Part shown: in pieces, positions 24,440 to 33,044 of the stretch | Layout: each line of letters starts with the position of its first letter | Position numbering within the stretch: the stretch's first letter is position 1 | Assembly: GCF_000174415.1 (NCBI RefSeq) | Contig: NZ_ACJM01000002.1 | Coordinates: 124,001-188,000 of the forward strand | From: Dethiobacter alkaliphilus AHT 1 | GTDB lineage: Bacteria; Bacillota; Dethiobacteria; Dethiobacterales; Dethiobacteraceae | Length of the DNA stretch: 64,000 bases | Reading direction: 5' to 3' | Made by a program: the position numbers and the translations under genes | Notes under the pieces: generated by a model | Told to the model about the DNA's origin: nothing | The model's input: the letters and a program-made list of their open reading frames with translations, nothing else | The model's database searches: none

Positions 24440-25146
24440 GACGAAATCTCTCCCTCTTTGACAGGTGGCGTAAACTGGTAACCAACCCCCCAAACAGTGG
24501 ACAGATACTCATGCTGCAGCGATACCAGTTTTGTCCTCAGTCTGCGAATATGCACATCCACTGTCCGTTGGTCACCAAAGTAGTCATACCCCCATACAGC
24601 GGCCAAAAGTTCGTCACGGGTAAAAACACGCTGCGGATTTTTTGCCAGGTGATAGAGCAAATCGAATTCTCTCGGTGTTAACTCAATGTGCTCCCTATCC
24701 ACCAGTACTCTTCTGATATCAGCATGAATTTCCAGTCCGTTGTATTTTAATTTCCAATTGGTCACCCCTTCAACCGCCTGGGTGCGGCGCAGTACCGCTT
24801 TAATTCTGGCCACCAGCTCCCGGGGACTGAAAGGTTTGGAAATGTAGTCATCTGCACCCATTTCCAATCCCAGAACCCGATCAGCTTCCTCGCCTTTGGC
24901 GGTAAGCATAATGATTGGGATCATGCGTATCTCTCTTAAGCTGCGGCAAAGGGTAAGCCCGTCTTTGCCGGGCAGCATAATATCCAAAATAACAACATCC
25001 GGGTTTTCTCGGTCATATATAGGCAGGACCTGGTCGCCATCGCTTACCACGATGACTTCAAACCCTTCTCTCTCTCCATACAATTTAACAAGTTCCAAAA
25101 CAATGTGATCATCATCCACCACTAAAACTTTACCCATGTATGACAT
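24436..25146 (-). CDS. OmpR/PhoB-family response regulator
   Basis: 236 residues from the ATG at 25146 (GAGGAGGG upstream). Receiver domain with the acidic pair VVDDD, phospho-acceptor Asp in VVILDIMLPGKDG, and conserved Thr/Lys (IIMLTAKGEE, YISKPFSPREL). The C-terminal winged helix is typical: VLVDREHIELTPREFDLLYHLA, then RTVDVHIRRLRTKL. Phosphorylated by the kinase encoded immediately downstream. A long structured leader stands before this gene. Confidence 0.93.
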   Translation of the reverse strand: MSYMGKVLVVDDDHIVLELVKLYGEREGFEVIVVSDGDQVLPIYDRENPDVVILDIMLPGKDGLTLCRSLREIRMIPIIMLTAKGEEADRVLGLEMGADDYISKPFSPRELVARIKAVLRRTQAVEGVTNWKLKYNGLEIHADIRRVLVDREHIELTPREFDLLYHLAKNPQRVFTRDELLAAVWGYDYFGDQRTVDVHIRRLRTKLVSLQHEYLSTVWGVGYQFTPPVKEGEISS

Positions 25147-25194
25147 AGTGCCCTCCTCAGGTACGTACGTTTTAATTGACACCCGGAGCGAATA

Positions 25195-25281
25195 ACCATA
25201 AGCTTTCTCAGAACTGGAACCTGGCTGTAGCGTAGCGTAAATAAAAGCTGAGCGGGAAACTCAGCTTCAGTAAGCTTATGG
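25195..25281 (-). promoter_or_regulatory. Large inverted-repeat element in the response-regulator leader
   Basis: CCATAAGCTT (25281-25272 on the minus strand) and AAGCTTATGG (25204-25195) form a perfect 10-base outer stem. Inside lie AGCTGAG/CTCAGCT (7-base stem) and a further ACTG/CAGT pairing. It could be a structured leader RNA of the two-component operon or a tiny insertion element. It has no protein-coding content. Confidence 0.45.
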
Positions 25282-25421
25282 ATTTATAACAGATCTGTGT
25301 ACTCCGGACACTTAGAGAACAATCCTAATCCCATTTATAGTTTTCGAACCTCTCTTCTTGTTTTTGAGGGTCATTTATCCAAATGTAGAAAAAAAATGCC
25401 ATTAATCGACTGCAAAAATAT

Positions 25422-25547
25422 TTAATCATTTTTTTTCTCTTCCCGGTCAAGAGCACTGTCGGTAAACTTCTTAGATACTAAAGTACGCATCCCCCAGGAA
25501 AAAGAAATAAATATAATCAATGCAAGGACTCTGCCCCAAAAAGTCAT
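25422..25547 (-). CDS. Very small membrane protein (41 residues)
   Basis: ATG at 25547 preceded by AAGGGGGT at good spacing, ending at TAA 25422. The product has one hydrophobic helix (VLALIIFISFSWGM) and a charged tail ending in DREEKKND. Single-helix proteins of this size are often regulators of membrane complexes, but no function can be assigned. It lies about 275 bases upstream of the response-regulator start in the same direction. Confidence 0.5.
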   Translation of the reverse strand: MTFWGRVLALIIFISFSWGMRTLVSKKFTDSALDREEKKND

Positions 25548-25849
25548 CTGTTCTACCCCCTTACTCATTTAATAACTTCTGCATTGACAACCCAGGTTGA
25601 CCAGCAGCTTTGTACAAAAATGAACAAGAGTGTAGAAAAATCAACGACGGGTCCACATTAATTATAATATAAAGTAATTGCCCATGTTTTACCAATTAAT
25701 GAAAAACTGTTGCCAAATTATTAACAATTGTTACAAAGCCATTTATTGTAATTGTTGACATTATTATATCAAACGCTGTGTTTATTATCGTGAGGATGCA
25801 GTACTATTTTTTTGGGCTACAGGTCCTATTGTCAAAAGCATAGAAAAAC
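25548..25849. other. Intergenic region, no supported gene
   Basis: About 300 AT-rich bases. The palindrome-like TTAACAATTGTTAC at 25731-25744 recurs with one change at 22814-22827. A TTGACA near 25760 has no well spaced −10. Confidence 0.4.
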
Positions 25850-25872
25850 CCCCGTACCAATCAGATACGGGG
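25850..25872 (-). terminator. Terminator
   Basis: CCCCGTA/TACGGGG stem; on the minus strand TTTTT follows. It ends the acetyltransferase operon. Confidence 0.8.
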
Positions 25873-25895
25873 ATCACAAATAGCTTCCTTGCTCA

Positions 25896-26330
25896 TTAAA
25901 TTAACTGCTTCTTAAAACCCTTATGTGTATCCTTACGAAACCCTAATGAACTATAGAAATTAACTGCCTCAGTTCTGTGGTTCTCAGTGATAAATAATAC
26001 CTGGTAGCAGCCGTGCTTAATGGCTGCTTTCTCCATCTCTGCAATAAGAGACCGGCCAACCCCTTGCCTTCTGCGTTGACGGTCTACTACTAAATTCTCG
26101 ATAACTAAAAACGGCTTACATTCCCCATATAATTCTTCGCAAATTATCCCTTGCACTGATCCCACTAAACGATTACCCTCAACTGCACTCAAAAAAATGT
26201 AGTGGGGATTATTCTGCAGCTCCTTAAATTTCTGTGTCATTAACTGAGAAGATGATTCTTCTCCCCAAAACTGCTTATACAGTACTGCCAGTCCGGCAAT
26301 ATCACTTGCAGACATATTCCTGATCTCCAT
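25896..26330 (-). CDS. GNAT-family N-acetyltransferase
   Basis: 144 residues. The acetyl-CoA pyrophosphate loop (motif A) is RRRQGVGRSLI, preceded by ENLVVDRQ; the C-terminal FYSSLGFRK is the usual motif B end. It transfers acetyl from acetyl-CoA to an amine; the substrate is not predictable. Ribosome binding site AGGAAGTGAG. Downstream of the MutS-like gene in the same direction, gap 23 bases, so probably co-transcribed. Confidence 0.88.
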   Translation of the reverse strand: MEIRNMSASDIAGLAVLYKQFWGEESSSQLMTQKFKELQNNPHYIFLSAVEGNRLVGSVQGIICEELYGECKPFLVIENLVVDRQRRRQGVGRSLIAEMEKAAIKHGCYQVLFITENHRTEAVNFYSSLGFRKDTHKGFKKQLI

Positions 26331-26353
26331 TTGCTCTCACTTCCTGCTTATTC

Positions 26354-28204
26354 CTATTTCTTATAATCGGTAGTGATTTTAACCCTACTGTCCTCTTGCT
26401 CTTCTATACCAATCATCTTCATTAATGCTATGGCGTTGGCTGTTTTAGAGATGCCGGGTTTAATTTTATAATCAAATTCTATGTGGTCGTCTTTGATGTC
26501 ATCGGTAAAATGATAGTTGGAGATTGTGCCGGGGTACTCATCGGCCAGACTGCCTAACTCCAGGTCATGGGTTGTCACCAGGGTGATGGTGTTTAGTTCA
26601 TGTAGTTGGCGGATTACGGTCCGGGTGGCAGTGATCCGGTCTCGGGAGTTAGTACCTCTGAAGATTTCATCCAGCAGCACCAGGAGCGGTTCTTTGCTTT
26701 TGGCTGCATCTATGATCATCTTCATTCTCTTAAGCTCGGCATAAAACGTGGAGGTCCTCTCTTTTAAGTCATCATGGATTTGCATTTTACAGTAGATATC
26801 CATCATGGAGCAGGACATTTCTGTGGCACAAACCGCTGAGCCGGTATAGGCCAAAACCAGGTTAATGCCTAATGTGCGAAGCAGGGTACTTTTACCGGAC
26901 ATATTGGAGCCGGTTATCATCAGCACCCGGCCCTGCTCGGGCATGGCTAAGTCATTGCCAACGCGCTCATCCGGTGAAATAAGCGGATGGGCTATGTTTT
27001 GCCCATCTATAAATGGCGTTCCATCCATTACTTTGGGGAAAATCCACTGGGGATTATCGTGGTACAGCCCGGACAGACAGGAGATTGCCTCTATCTCGGC
27101 AACGGCGTCAAACCACTCCCTGACGGAGTTTCCCCATTTGTCTTGCCAGGCCTGCAGTTTCCGCAGGGTCCACAAATCCCAAAACAGGCTGATATTTAAC
27201 GGGTAATAGATCAGAGCGTTGCTAAAGCGCAGATCATTTCGCTCAGCTATACTCTTTAAGCGCTTAATAAGGCGGGAGGACGAAACATCGCCGGTAAAAA
27301 GCCGTTGTTTTTGCTCTTTCAAAAAGGAGGCTTTAAACTCCTCACCCTCTATCCATGCTAACAGTTCGGCATATCGCCTTAGGAGTATAACGGGCTTTTC
27401 CAGGTCCTTAAAACGTTCCAATACTACCCGTTCGCCCCAGAGAGCTATAAGCGCCTGTAGCATCAATGAAGCAAGAGGCAATATATACGGTACAAACCCC
27501 AAAAAAGCCAGGGCAAACATGACCAGGGTTACAACGGGCAGGAAAAATACTGCTTGAGGCACAGAACCTGTACTATACTTCCTTTCCAGCCAGGAAAGCA
27601 CTTCTGCGGGGTTTTTCTTTTTAAAGTAGGCATCGCTTGCCGTTGCCTGCAGGTGTTGTCTGAAATCCAGACGTTGTGCCAGGTCGGCAACCGCTTCCTG
27701 TCGCGGTGCAATTTCGGTAAACGATGGCCGAGAGCTTAACATCTCCACCAGTCGCTTTTTCCCCCCGGAAGACAGGGGTACGTATATAAATTGAAACAGT
27801 GAACTTTTCCCGAAGATATGCAGGTCTGTGGTATAGGGATGATTGTGGTTAACGTATTGGCTTCCGTCATCGGTAAAGGTTGTCCAGTTGCCATCCAGCC
27901 TTACAATGGCCGTTTCATTGATTTGCACCAAGTTCTCCAGAAAACTGATCTTGTCATTAAGCCTTGAGTGACGGACAATCAGATGAACAAACAGAACGAA
28001 CAGGATAAAGGCCAGAAAATACATGACCGGCATTGTCCTGTAATAGCCGTAGGACAAAGCACCCCCTCCACCGAGAAAAGAAATAAGACGCAGAGAGGAT
28101 AATCCCCTGCTTTGTCGGTGGGCATGGACCAATTGATTTTGATAATCCTCTGTCCGTTGCAGGTATATTTTCCTTATGTCGGTATGTTCTCTAGCATTGT
28201 TCAT
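26354..28204 (-). CDS. MutS-family ATPase with N-terminal membrane segments
   Basis: 616 residues. Two hydrophobic segments at about residues 40-75 and another pair around 220-250 suggest membrane attachment, unlike true MutS. The C-terminal 200 residues are a MutS domain V ATPase: Walker A ITGSNMSGKSTLLRTLG, Walker B LLVLLDEIFRGTNSRDR, and TLVTTHDLELG. The mismatch-recognition domain I is absent, so it is not a repair MutS. The family of membrane MutS-like ATPases is widespread in Bacteroidetes and Firmicutes and has no settled function. Confidence 0.88.
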   Translation of the reverse strand: MNNAREHTDIRKIYLQRTEDYQNQLVHAHRQSRGLSSLRLISFLGGGGALSYGYYRTMPVMYFLAFILFVLFVHLIVRHSRLNDKISFLENLVQINETAIVRLDGNWTTFTDDGSQYVNHNHPYTTDLHIFGKSSLFQFIYVPLSSGGKKRLVEMLSSRPSFTEIAPRQEAVADLAQRLDFRQHLQATASDAYFKKKNPAEVLSWLERKYSTGSVPQAVFFLPVVTLVMFALAFLGFVPYILPLASLMLQALIALWGERVVLERFKDLEKPVILLRRYAELLAWIEGEEFKASFLKEQKQRLFTGDVSSSRLIKRLKSIAERNDLRFSNALIYYPLNISLFWDLWTLRKLQAWQDKWGNSVREWFDAVAEIEAISCLSGLYHDNPQWIFPKVMDGTPFIDGQNIAHPLISPDERVGNDLAMPEQGRVLMITGSNMSGKSTLLRTLGINLVLAYTGSAVCATEMSCSMMDIYCKMQIHDDLKERTSTFYAELKRMKMIIDAAKSKEPLLVLLDEIFRGTNSRDRITATRTVIRQLHELNTITLVTTHDLELGSLADEYPGTISNYHFTDDIKDDHIEFDYKIKPGISKTANAIALMKMIGIEEQEDSRVKITTDYKK

Positions 28205-28404
28205 TTTGCTCTTCTCCTTTTACCCTTCAGCTAGTGGCAGGCAACCCATGCAGAGGGTCTCCTTGTCCCACATATTAAAAAAAAATGGATATTGTATACT
28301 ACCTACAAAAACAATTACTTTACTACATAAGCTTTCCTGTTATTTTATTGCCGTTTAGTAAGAAACTAATAATGCACTTTGAAAAACTGACAGGAGGTTT
28401 TTGT

Positions 28405-28848
28405 ATGAAAAAGAAAAAAGAATTTGATAAAGAAAAGCATAAGCATAAAGAAGAGTTTGCTGAGGACGCAAAGCTTACGTTACACGAAGAAAGAATGGAT
28501 ATTGATAAAGATCGGGTAAAAAGCGGCGAAGTTAATCTGCACAAAGATGTTATCGAAGAGTATAAAGCGGTTGACGTGCCTGTAAGCCGTGAAGAAGTCA
28601 TTATTGAACGCAGAGCATTAAACGAGCAAAGTGATACTCCCATTGGCGAAGAAGAGACGTATCATATTCAGACAAACAGAGACGAAATCGATGTAGATAA
28701 ACACACCATGGTGACAGGCCAGGTTGAAGCTCACAAGCAGAGTGTTGAGGGAAGCAGACAGGTTGATAAGAAACTGAAAAGAGAAGAAGCCGACATCGAC
28801 GCCGAAGGTGAGCCCCGGTTAAAGAAGAAGGATAAATACCGCCACTAG
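28405..28848 (+). CDS. DUF2382 (YsnF/AvaK-type) stress protein
   Basis: 147 residues from the ATG at 28405 (AGGAGG upstream). Very charged. After a Lys-rich start it holds the DUF2382 core: LTLHEERMDIDKDRVKSGEV, then VPVSREEVIIERR, then a second half-repeat with DEIDVDKHTMVTGQVEAHK. The domain occurs in YsnF of B. subtilis (general stress) and in photosynthetic-reaction-centre-barrel fusions. Soluble. A second DUF2382 gene follows after a terminator. Confidence 0.8.
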   Translation: MKKKKEFDKEKHKHKEEFAEDAKLTLHEERMDIDKDRVKSGEVNLHKDVIEEYKAVDVPVSREEVIIERRALNEQSDTPIGEEETYHIQTNRDEIDVDKHTMVTGQVEAHKQSVEGSRQVDKKLKREEADIDAEGEPRLKKKDKYRH

Positions 28849-28871
28849 GAAGATAATAACATTAATCCACT

Positions 28872-28904
28872 ACTCCTACAAATTAATAATTTGTAGGAGT
28901 TTTA
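28872..28904 (+). terminator. Terminator between the two DUF2382 genes
   Basis: ACTCCTACAAATT pairs with AATTTGTAGGAGT, followed by TTTTAAA. Confidence 0.8.
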
Positions 28905-28928
28905 AATAACTGTGTATTGGAGGATGTT

Positions 28929-29513
28929 ATGGTGCAAAACAGTTTATCCCGTACAATGAGAATAATTGTTGGCGCAATTGTGGGAGCCTTTCTTGGCTTT
29001 TTCATTGGGTTAATTGGAGAAAGCATACTCCCGGGCCTGGGCCTCCTCTTTACGGCTATACCTCTGTCCATGTCCATCACGTTGAGCGCAATTGGCCTGG
29101 TCATGGGAGCAGTTATTGGCTCTAACACAGATGCTCGACGTTACAACGAAGTAGAATACAAAGTAGAAGATGATATAAAGATACCACTTCGTGAAGAACA
29201 ACTGGATATTGAAACACACAGAGTCAAAACCTCCGATGTAGATATTCATAAAGACGTTATCACTGAAGAAAAAACGATAACAGTCCCTGTATCCCGTGAA
29301 GAACTGGTGGTTGAGAAATCTGTGGGTGACAACGAAAAAACTGAGACCATGCGAATTCCACTTAGTGAAGAGCGCATCGATGTTAATAAAGAAAATGTAC
29401 AGTTAAACGAAGTTTCGGTTTACAAAGCAGAATTCCAAGACACAGAAACCATTGACGAAACTCTGAAAAAGGAAAAGTTAGAGATAGATGCTGAGTCAGA
29501 AGATAAAAGCTAA
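28929..29513 (+). CDS. DUF2382 protein with N-terminal glycine-zipper membrane segments
   Basis: 194 residues from the ATG at 28929 (GGAGG 5 bases upstream). Residues 8-70 hold two hydrophobic, Gly-rich helices (IIVGAIVGAFLGFFIG and ITLSAIGLVMGAVIGS), which resemble a glycine zipper. The C-terminal 120 residues are DUF2382 with the same landmarks as the preceding gene (PLREEQLDIETHRV, VDIHKDVITEEKTI, VPVSREELVVEK). One paralogue is thus soluble and the other membrane-bound, so they may interact or act at different sites; that is inference. Confidence 0.8.
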   Translation: MVQNSLSRTMRIIVGAIVGAFLGFFIGLIGESILPGLGLLFTAIPLSMSITLSAIGLVMGAVIGSNTDARRYNEVEYKVEDDIKIPLREEQLDIETHRVKTSDVDIHKDVITEEKTITVPVSREELVVEKSVGDNEKTETMRIPLSEERIDVNKENVQLNEVSVYKAEFQDTETIDETLKKEKLEIDAESEDKS

Positions 29514-29606
29514 AATAGAGAGAATTTACTGCAGAGTCAATACCCATTAACATATTTCGCCGGTTTTTCCCTATGTCCTTTTGACATTTAAAAGACCTGC
29601 GGAATT

Positions 29607-29639
29607 AATAAGCGCCCTGTATCGTACAGAGCGCTTATT
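29607..29639 (-). terminator. Terminator of the DUF4474 gene
   Basis: AATAAGCGC and GCGCTTATT form the outer stem, with CTGTA/TACAG inside. It touches the stop codon. Confidence 0.75.
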
Positions 29640-29640
29640 G

Positions 29641-30582
29641 TTATAGGTATCTTTTTATTATTGAATACTTTTCATAGAGTTGCCTGTTTCTGCCGAAATT
29701 GCGCAGGGCTATATATAGTTCTGGTGAGTGTTGCTTTATTAATTTTAATCTGCTGGATAAACCAGCTTCTGACCAGGATCGTGTCTTCACTATATCCTGG
29801 TATATATCACATAATAGTTTATTTTTTTGTTGGATAACCCCGTCTGTAATGGGGTTGCGTGTATAAGGTTGGGGTGTCCTGGGCTGGGCAAAACGAAGAC
29901 TGACATAATTTCCTCTCCGGAGTATTTCATCGTCATGGTATCCCGCTTCTACTAATCCTTTGACAAATGCCCGGCGCATTTCATAATCCAATAGTTCGAT
30001 GGTAATATCCACACTAAGCTCCCAGGGCTGAGAAAACTCCCCCAGGATAAAGCCGGTTTGCCACCAGTGCAGTCCGCTGCGGGTAAAAAGTGCTCTCTCG
30101 TCCTTAATAAGGGTTACAGTTATATCCATTAGATCTTCGTCGGGGACCACATGATAAAATGTTCCGTTAAAAACTCCGGGAATATTTAAATCTGGTCCTG
30201 TGGTATTGTATACACCCACCTCACAACCCGTTGCCATGGCATACTGGCCTTTCCAAAACTCAATCATCCACCGTTTGCCGGCATAGTCAAAGTATATGGG
30301 CTCACAGTCAATAATCAGGTTTAAGGGGGCGGCCGCTTCATCATAGAGTCGGCAGTAACCGAAATTTCTTTGCCATGCATACATGGTGGTATAAAAAATA
30401 TCCTGCTCTGCATCGTAGGCATAGCCCGCCGCAGCTATTATTTCATCTACTTTCCCCCCTGTGCCGATACTGTCCACAATTTCCCTGATAAATCTTTTTA
30501 TCCTGGGCCAGTTATAGGCTATTTTCAGCACAATCACCAGAAGTACCAGCAGGATCCCCAGTAGAATAATCCACTTATCCAA
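29641..30582 (-). CDS. DUF4474 protein, membrane anchored
   Basis: 313 residues from a TTG at 30582, chosen because GGAGGGAGAGG is correctly spaced before it; the ATG at 30597 lies before this signal. One N-terminal membrane helix (WIILLGILLVLLVIVLK). The rest has the recognisable DUF4474 core: AAGYAYDAEQDIFYTTMYAW, then IIDCEPIYFDYAGKRWMIEF and GPDLNIPGVFNGTFYH. This domain is common in Clostridia and has no known activity. A C-terminal helical region follows (RLKLIKQHSPELYIALRN). Divergent from a phospholipase C-like gene. Confidence 0.85.
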   Translation of the reverse strand: MDKWIILLGILLVLLVIVLKIAYNWPRIKRFIREIVDSIGTGGKVDEIIAAAGYAYDAEQDIFYTTMYAWQRNFGYCRLYDEAAAPLNLIIDCEPIYFDYAGKRWMIEFWKGQYAMATGCEVGVYNTTGPDLNIPGVFNGTFYHVVPDEDLMDITVTLIKDERALFTRSGLHWWQTGFILGEFSQPWELSVDITIELLDYEMRRAFVKGLVEAGYHDDEILRRGNYVSLRFAQPRTPQPYTRNPITDGVIQQKNKLLCDIYQDIVKTRSWSEAGLSSRLKLIKQHSPELYIALRNFGRNRQLYEKYSIIKRYL

Positions 30583-30618
30583 TGCCTCTCCCTCCATCCC
30601 ATTTTAGATACTATATGC

Positions 30619-31413
30619 ATGAAAATATTTTATGTTAAACGGGGGATAAGCGCTGGCAGAAAGCAGTTTATATGCATATACTGGAACATGGATATAAGAT
30701 ATTTTGCCAGACCACTATTTACAATTGAAAATCACATGGACCTCGCCGACCACACCTCTTTGATTTTAAAAAACGATGGTTATGAGGAAATCTATCAACT
30801 GTTGAACAGCACCGACAAGGATCTGGGAAAAACATATTTGGAACTGATCATTGAAGGCTCCAAAGATGCTGACCTTCCCTTTTCCGGGGGCTATATCTGC
30901 CATCTGTGGCATTTCCACCACCCCTGGTCTCATCGGGGCTACATTGTTTCCAGAAGCTCTGCAGACGCCACCTCGCGGTTATTTACCATAGCAAACAATC
31001 TCTGGCAGCTTGGTAAAAGAGGAAAAGCCATCTATCATCTGGGACGGGCGCTGCATTTAATCCAGGATATCTTTATTCCTCATCATGCCGGAATTACCGC
31101 TTTTAGAGGTCACGGCGAACTGGAACACTGGCTGGCCGCAAACTGGCAACAGTATAAAGTGGGCAGCGCAGGTTACTATTACTGGGAGGAGACTTTCTGT
31201 CACAACGATCAGTGTCATCATGTTATGTCAGCCAACATTTATGATTGGATTGATTACGGCAGCCATCTTTCCATTAACTGGTATGAAAGCTATTTTGCCG
31301 ACGGGCGCTATGATGAACATACATTTCGTGAGGTGGCGCCGTTAATCGTCCCCAATGTTCTCCGATTGTCCGCCGGTTTCATCCACAGATTTTTCAGCAC
31401 CGTAGAAATCTAA
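30619..31413 (+). CDS. Zinc-dependent phospholipase C / P1-nuclease-like protein
   Basis: 264 residues. The metal-binding histidines of the phospholipase C/S1-P1 nuclease fold are in place: NHMDLADHTSLIL, CHLWHFHHPWSH, GRALHLIQDIFIPHH and HGELEHW. These normally hold three zinc ions. In secreted members the mature chain starts with Trp after a signal peptide; here no clear signal peptide is seen. The start at 30619 has no good ribosome binding site, so the N-terminus is uncertain. Divergent from the DUF4474 gene. Confidence 0.75.
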   Translation: MKIFYVKRGISAGRKQFICIYWNMDIRYFARPLFTIENHMDLADHTSLILKNDGYEEIYQLLNSTDKDLGKTYLELIIEGSKDADLPFSGGYICHLWHFHHPWSHRGYIVSRSSADATSRLFTIANNLWQLGKRGKAIYHLGRALHLIQDIFIPHHAGITAFRGHGELEHWLAANWQQYKVGSAGYYYWEETFCHNDQCHHVMSANIYDWIDYGSHLSINWYESYFADGRYDEHTFREVAPLIVPNVLRLSAGFIHRFFSTVEI

Positions 31414-31416
31414 ATA

Positions 31417-31451
31417 AGAGATCCCCGATACTAGCAGTATCGGGGATCTCT
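31417..31451. terminator. Bidirectional terminator
   Basis: AGAGATCCCCGATACT and AGTATCGGGGATCTCT form a perfect 16-base stem between convergent genes. Confidence 0.88.
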
Positions 31452-31452
31452 T

Positions 31453-32199
31453 TTAAGTCAGCCGGTCTGATAATTTCTTCAGGACTTCTTTGGCATTACC
31501 AAGCAGGGTCAAATCAAAGGAATAATGTTGGCTGCAGTCCTCCTTATTTATAAAGACGGTTCTGCCTTTGGCCTGGAAAGGAAGTTGGTTAACCGGTGAA
31601 ACTTCCAGGCTGGTCCCAATGACCAACAACAAATCAGCTCTTTGGATATGGGAAAGTGCCTGTGCCCAGACATCCTGGGGCAGAGCCTCGCCAAATAAAA
31701 CCACATTGGGCCTGAGGGCACCTGTATTGCAGCCCGTACAGTTTTCACCGGCCAAGAAATCAGCTGTGTCAGCCTGGCGGCCGCAGCTGTTACATCTAAC
31801 GGTAGCGATGTTGCCGTGCAGTTCATAGACTTTTTCACTGCCGGCCAGACGGTGCAGGCCGGAAATATTCTGCGTAGCAATACTTTTTATAATGCCCCTC
31901 TTTTCCAGATCAGCCAGAATATAATGACCGGGATGAGGCTTGACGTTCTGCAACAGTTTAATTCGCATGGAGTAGAACTCCTGAAAAAGTGAATAGTTTT
32001 GTGCAAAGGTGTCGATATTGGCTACCGTTCTGGGATCAATATTCTTCCACCATCCTCCTTCTCCCCGAAAGTCGGGAATGTTGCTGTCCGTATCCATACC
32101 CGCACCTGTAAGGACTACAGTGTTATCAGAGGCCCTAATGAAAGCGGCCAGTGTTTCAATGCCCTTATCCATGTGCTCGCCGGCAAAATAGTTTTTCAT
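31453..32199 (-). CDS. Sir2-family NAD-dependent deacylase with unusual active-site substitutions
   Basis: 248 residues, start ATG with GGAGGGAAAT. Sirtuin landmarks: NAD-binding GAGMDTDSNIPDFRG, TQNISGLH, HGN (catalytic His), zinc cysteines CNSC and CTGC, FGEALP and VIGTSLEVSP. Two positions differ from the usual pattern: GAG(I/M)S reads GAGMD, and TQN(I/V)D reads TQNIS. The lost Asp of TQNxD is normally important for NAD binding and chemistry, so activity may be altered. Single gene bounded by terminators on the 3' side. Confidence 0.88.
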   Translation of the reverse strand: MKNYFAGEHMDKGIETLAAFIRASDNTVVLTGAGMDTDSNIPDFRGEGGWWKNIDPRTVANIDTFAQNYSLFQEFYSMRIKLLQNVKPHPGHYILADLEKRGIIKSIATQNISGLHRLAGSEKVYELHGNIATVRCNSCGRQADTADFLAGENCTGCNTGALRPNVVLFGEALPQDVWAQALSHIQRADLLLVIGTSLEVSPVNQLPFQAKGRTVFINKEDCSQHYSFDLTLLGNAKEVLKKLSDRLT

Positions 32200-32274
32200 A
32201 TTTCCCTCCGAAAAAAAGATATATCGGTATATTCTGGATTAACCCATTGTTTCCCTGCCCTGCATTTGCAGACA

Positions 32275-32305
32275 AAAGCCTGTGTCATGCTCTGACACAG
32301 GCTTT
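32275..32305 (-). terminator. Terminator
   Basis: AAAGCCTGTGTCA and TGACACAGGCTTT form a perfect 13-base stem directly after the acetyltransferase stop. Confidence 0.85.
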
Positions 32306-32306
32306 G

Positions 32307-32918
32307 CTATAACCTGCCGGTGGTAGTGGTTCTGACTAAATAAGTACCGATTTGTTTGCCACCATAAGTTGTTATGTTTTCTCCCGCCACTTTAAAACCA
32401 AAATTTTTATACAGTTTCATTGCCCGGTGGTTATTGATATTTACATCCAGGCACACCGTTGGGTGTTTGGCCAATATTACCTGTAAGATTTGGGAGCCCA
32501 ACCCCTCTCCTCTGTAATTTTCATCTACACTGAAGCTGTTAATATAATAGTTACCTGCCGGTACATCTTTAGTAATTATCTTACTCATTGCAGGCAAACG
32601 CGGGACTGTCTGCAAAAGTTTGACCAGGCTAAATGCCTTTATATAATCCAATGGTCCTTTTTTATTGATTTGTTGTTTTCGCTTACCGTCAAACCCAACA
32701 ATCACACCGGCCACCTCCCCTGCCAGGCAGGCACAGGTAATATGGTTGGCGCTAAAATGGTTGTTAGGCAGCTGCATTAGTTTCTTTACCAAACCCACCG
32801 CTTTGCCTTTCTCACCAAACATAAATGACATAATTTCGGTATCAGCCAAAAAAATCAGAGTGGCTACCGCATGTTCATCATGCCGGCGGGGATTATATCT
32901 TTCCAACGTCAGCGCCAT
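32307..32918 (-). CDS. GNAT-family acetyltransferase
   Basis: 203 residues from the ATG at 32918 (GGGAGGAATC upstream). The GNAT signature is in the C-terminal half: INSFSVDENYRGEGLGSQIL (beta4 and the pyrophosphate loop), then NINNHRAMKLYKNFGFKV. The N-terminal part is unusually long and basic (GFDGKRKQQINKKG). Substrate unknown. Single gene. Confidence 0.87.
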   Translation of the reverse strand: MALTLERYNPRRHDEHAVATLIFLADTEIMSFMFGEKGKAVGLVKKLMQLPNNHFSANHITCACLAGEVAGVIVGFDGKRKQQINKKGPLDYIKAFSLVKLLQTVPRLPAMSKIITKDVPAGNYYINSFSVDENYRGEGLGSQILQVILAKHPTVCLDVNINNHRAMKLYKNFGFKVAGENITTYGGKQIGTYLVRTTTTGRL

Positions 32919-33044
32919 CAGGATTCCTCCCATAGATTATTTGGCATGAGCAATTGTATTACTTGTTAAGTACTCTTATTCATTCTGTATATTATATCGT
33001 TAATCCTGTCGTCTGACACTGAGGTTAATGAAAAGACCAACAGC

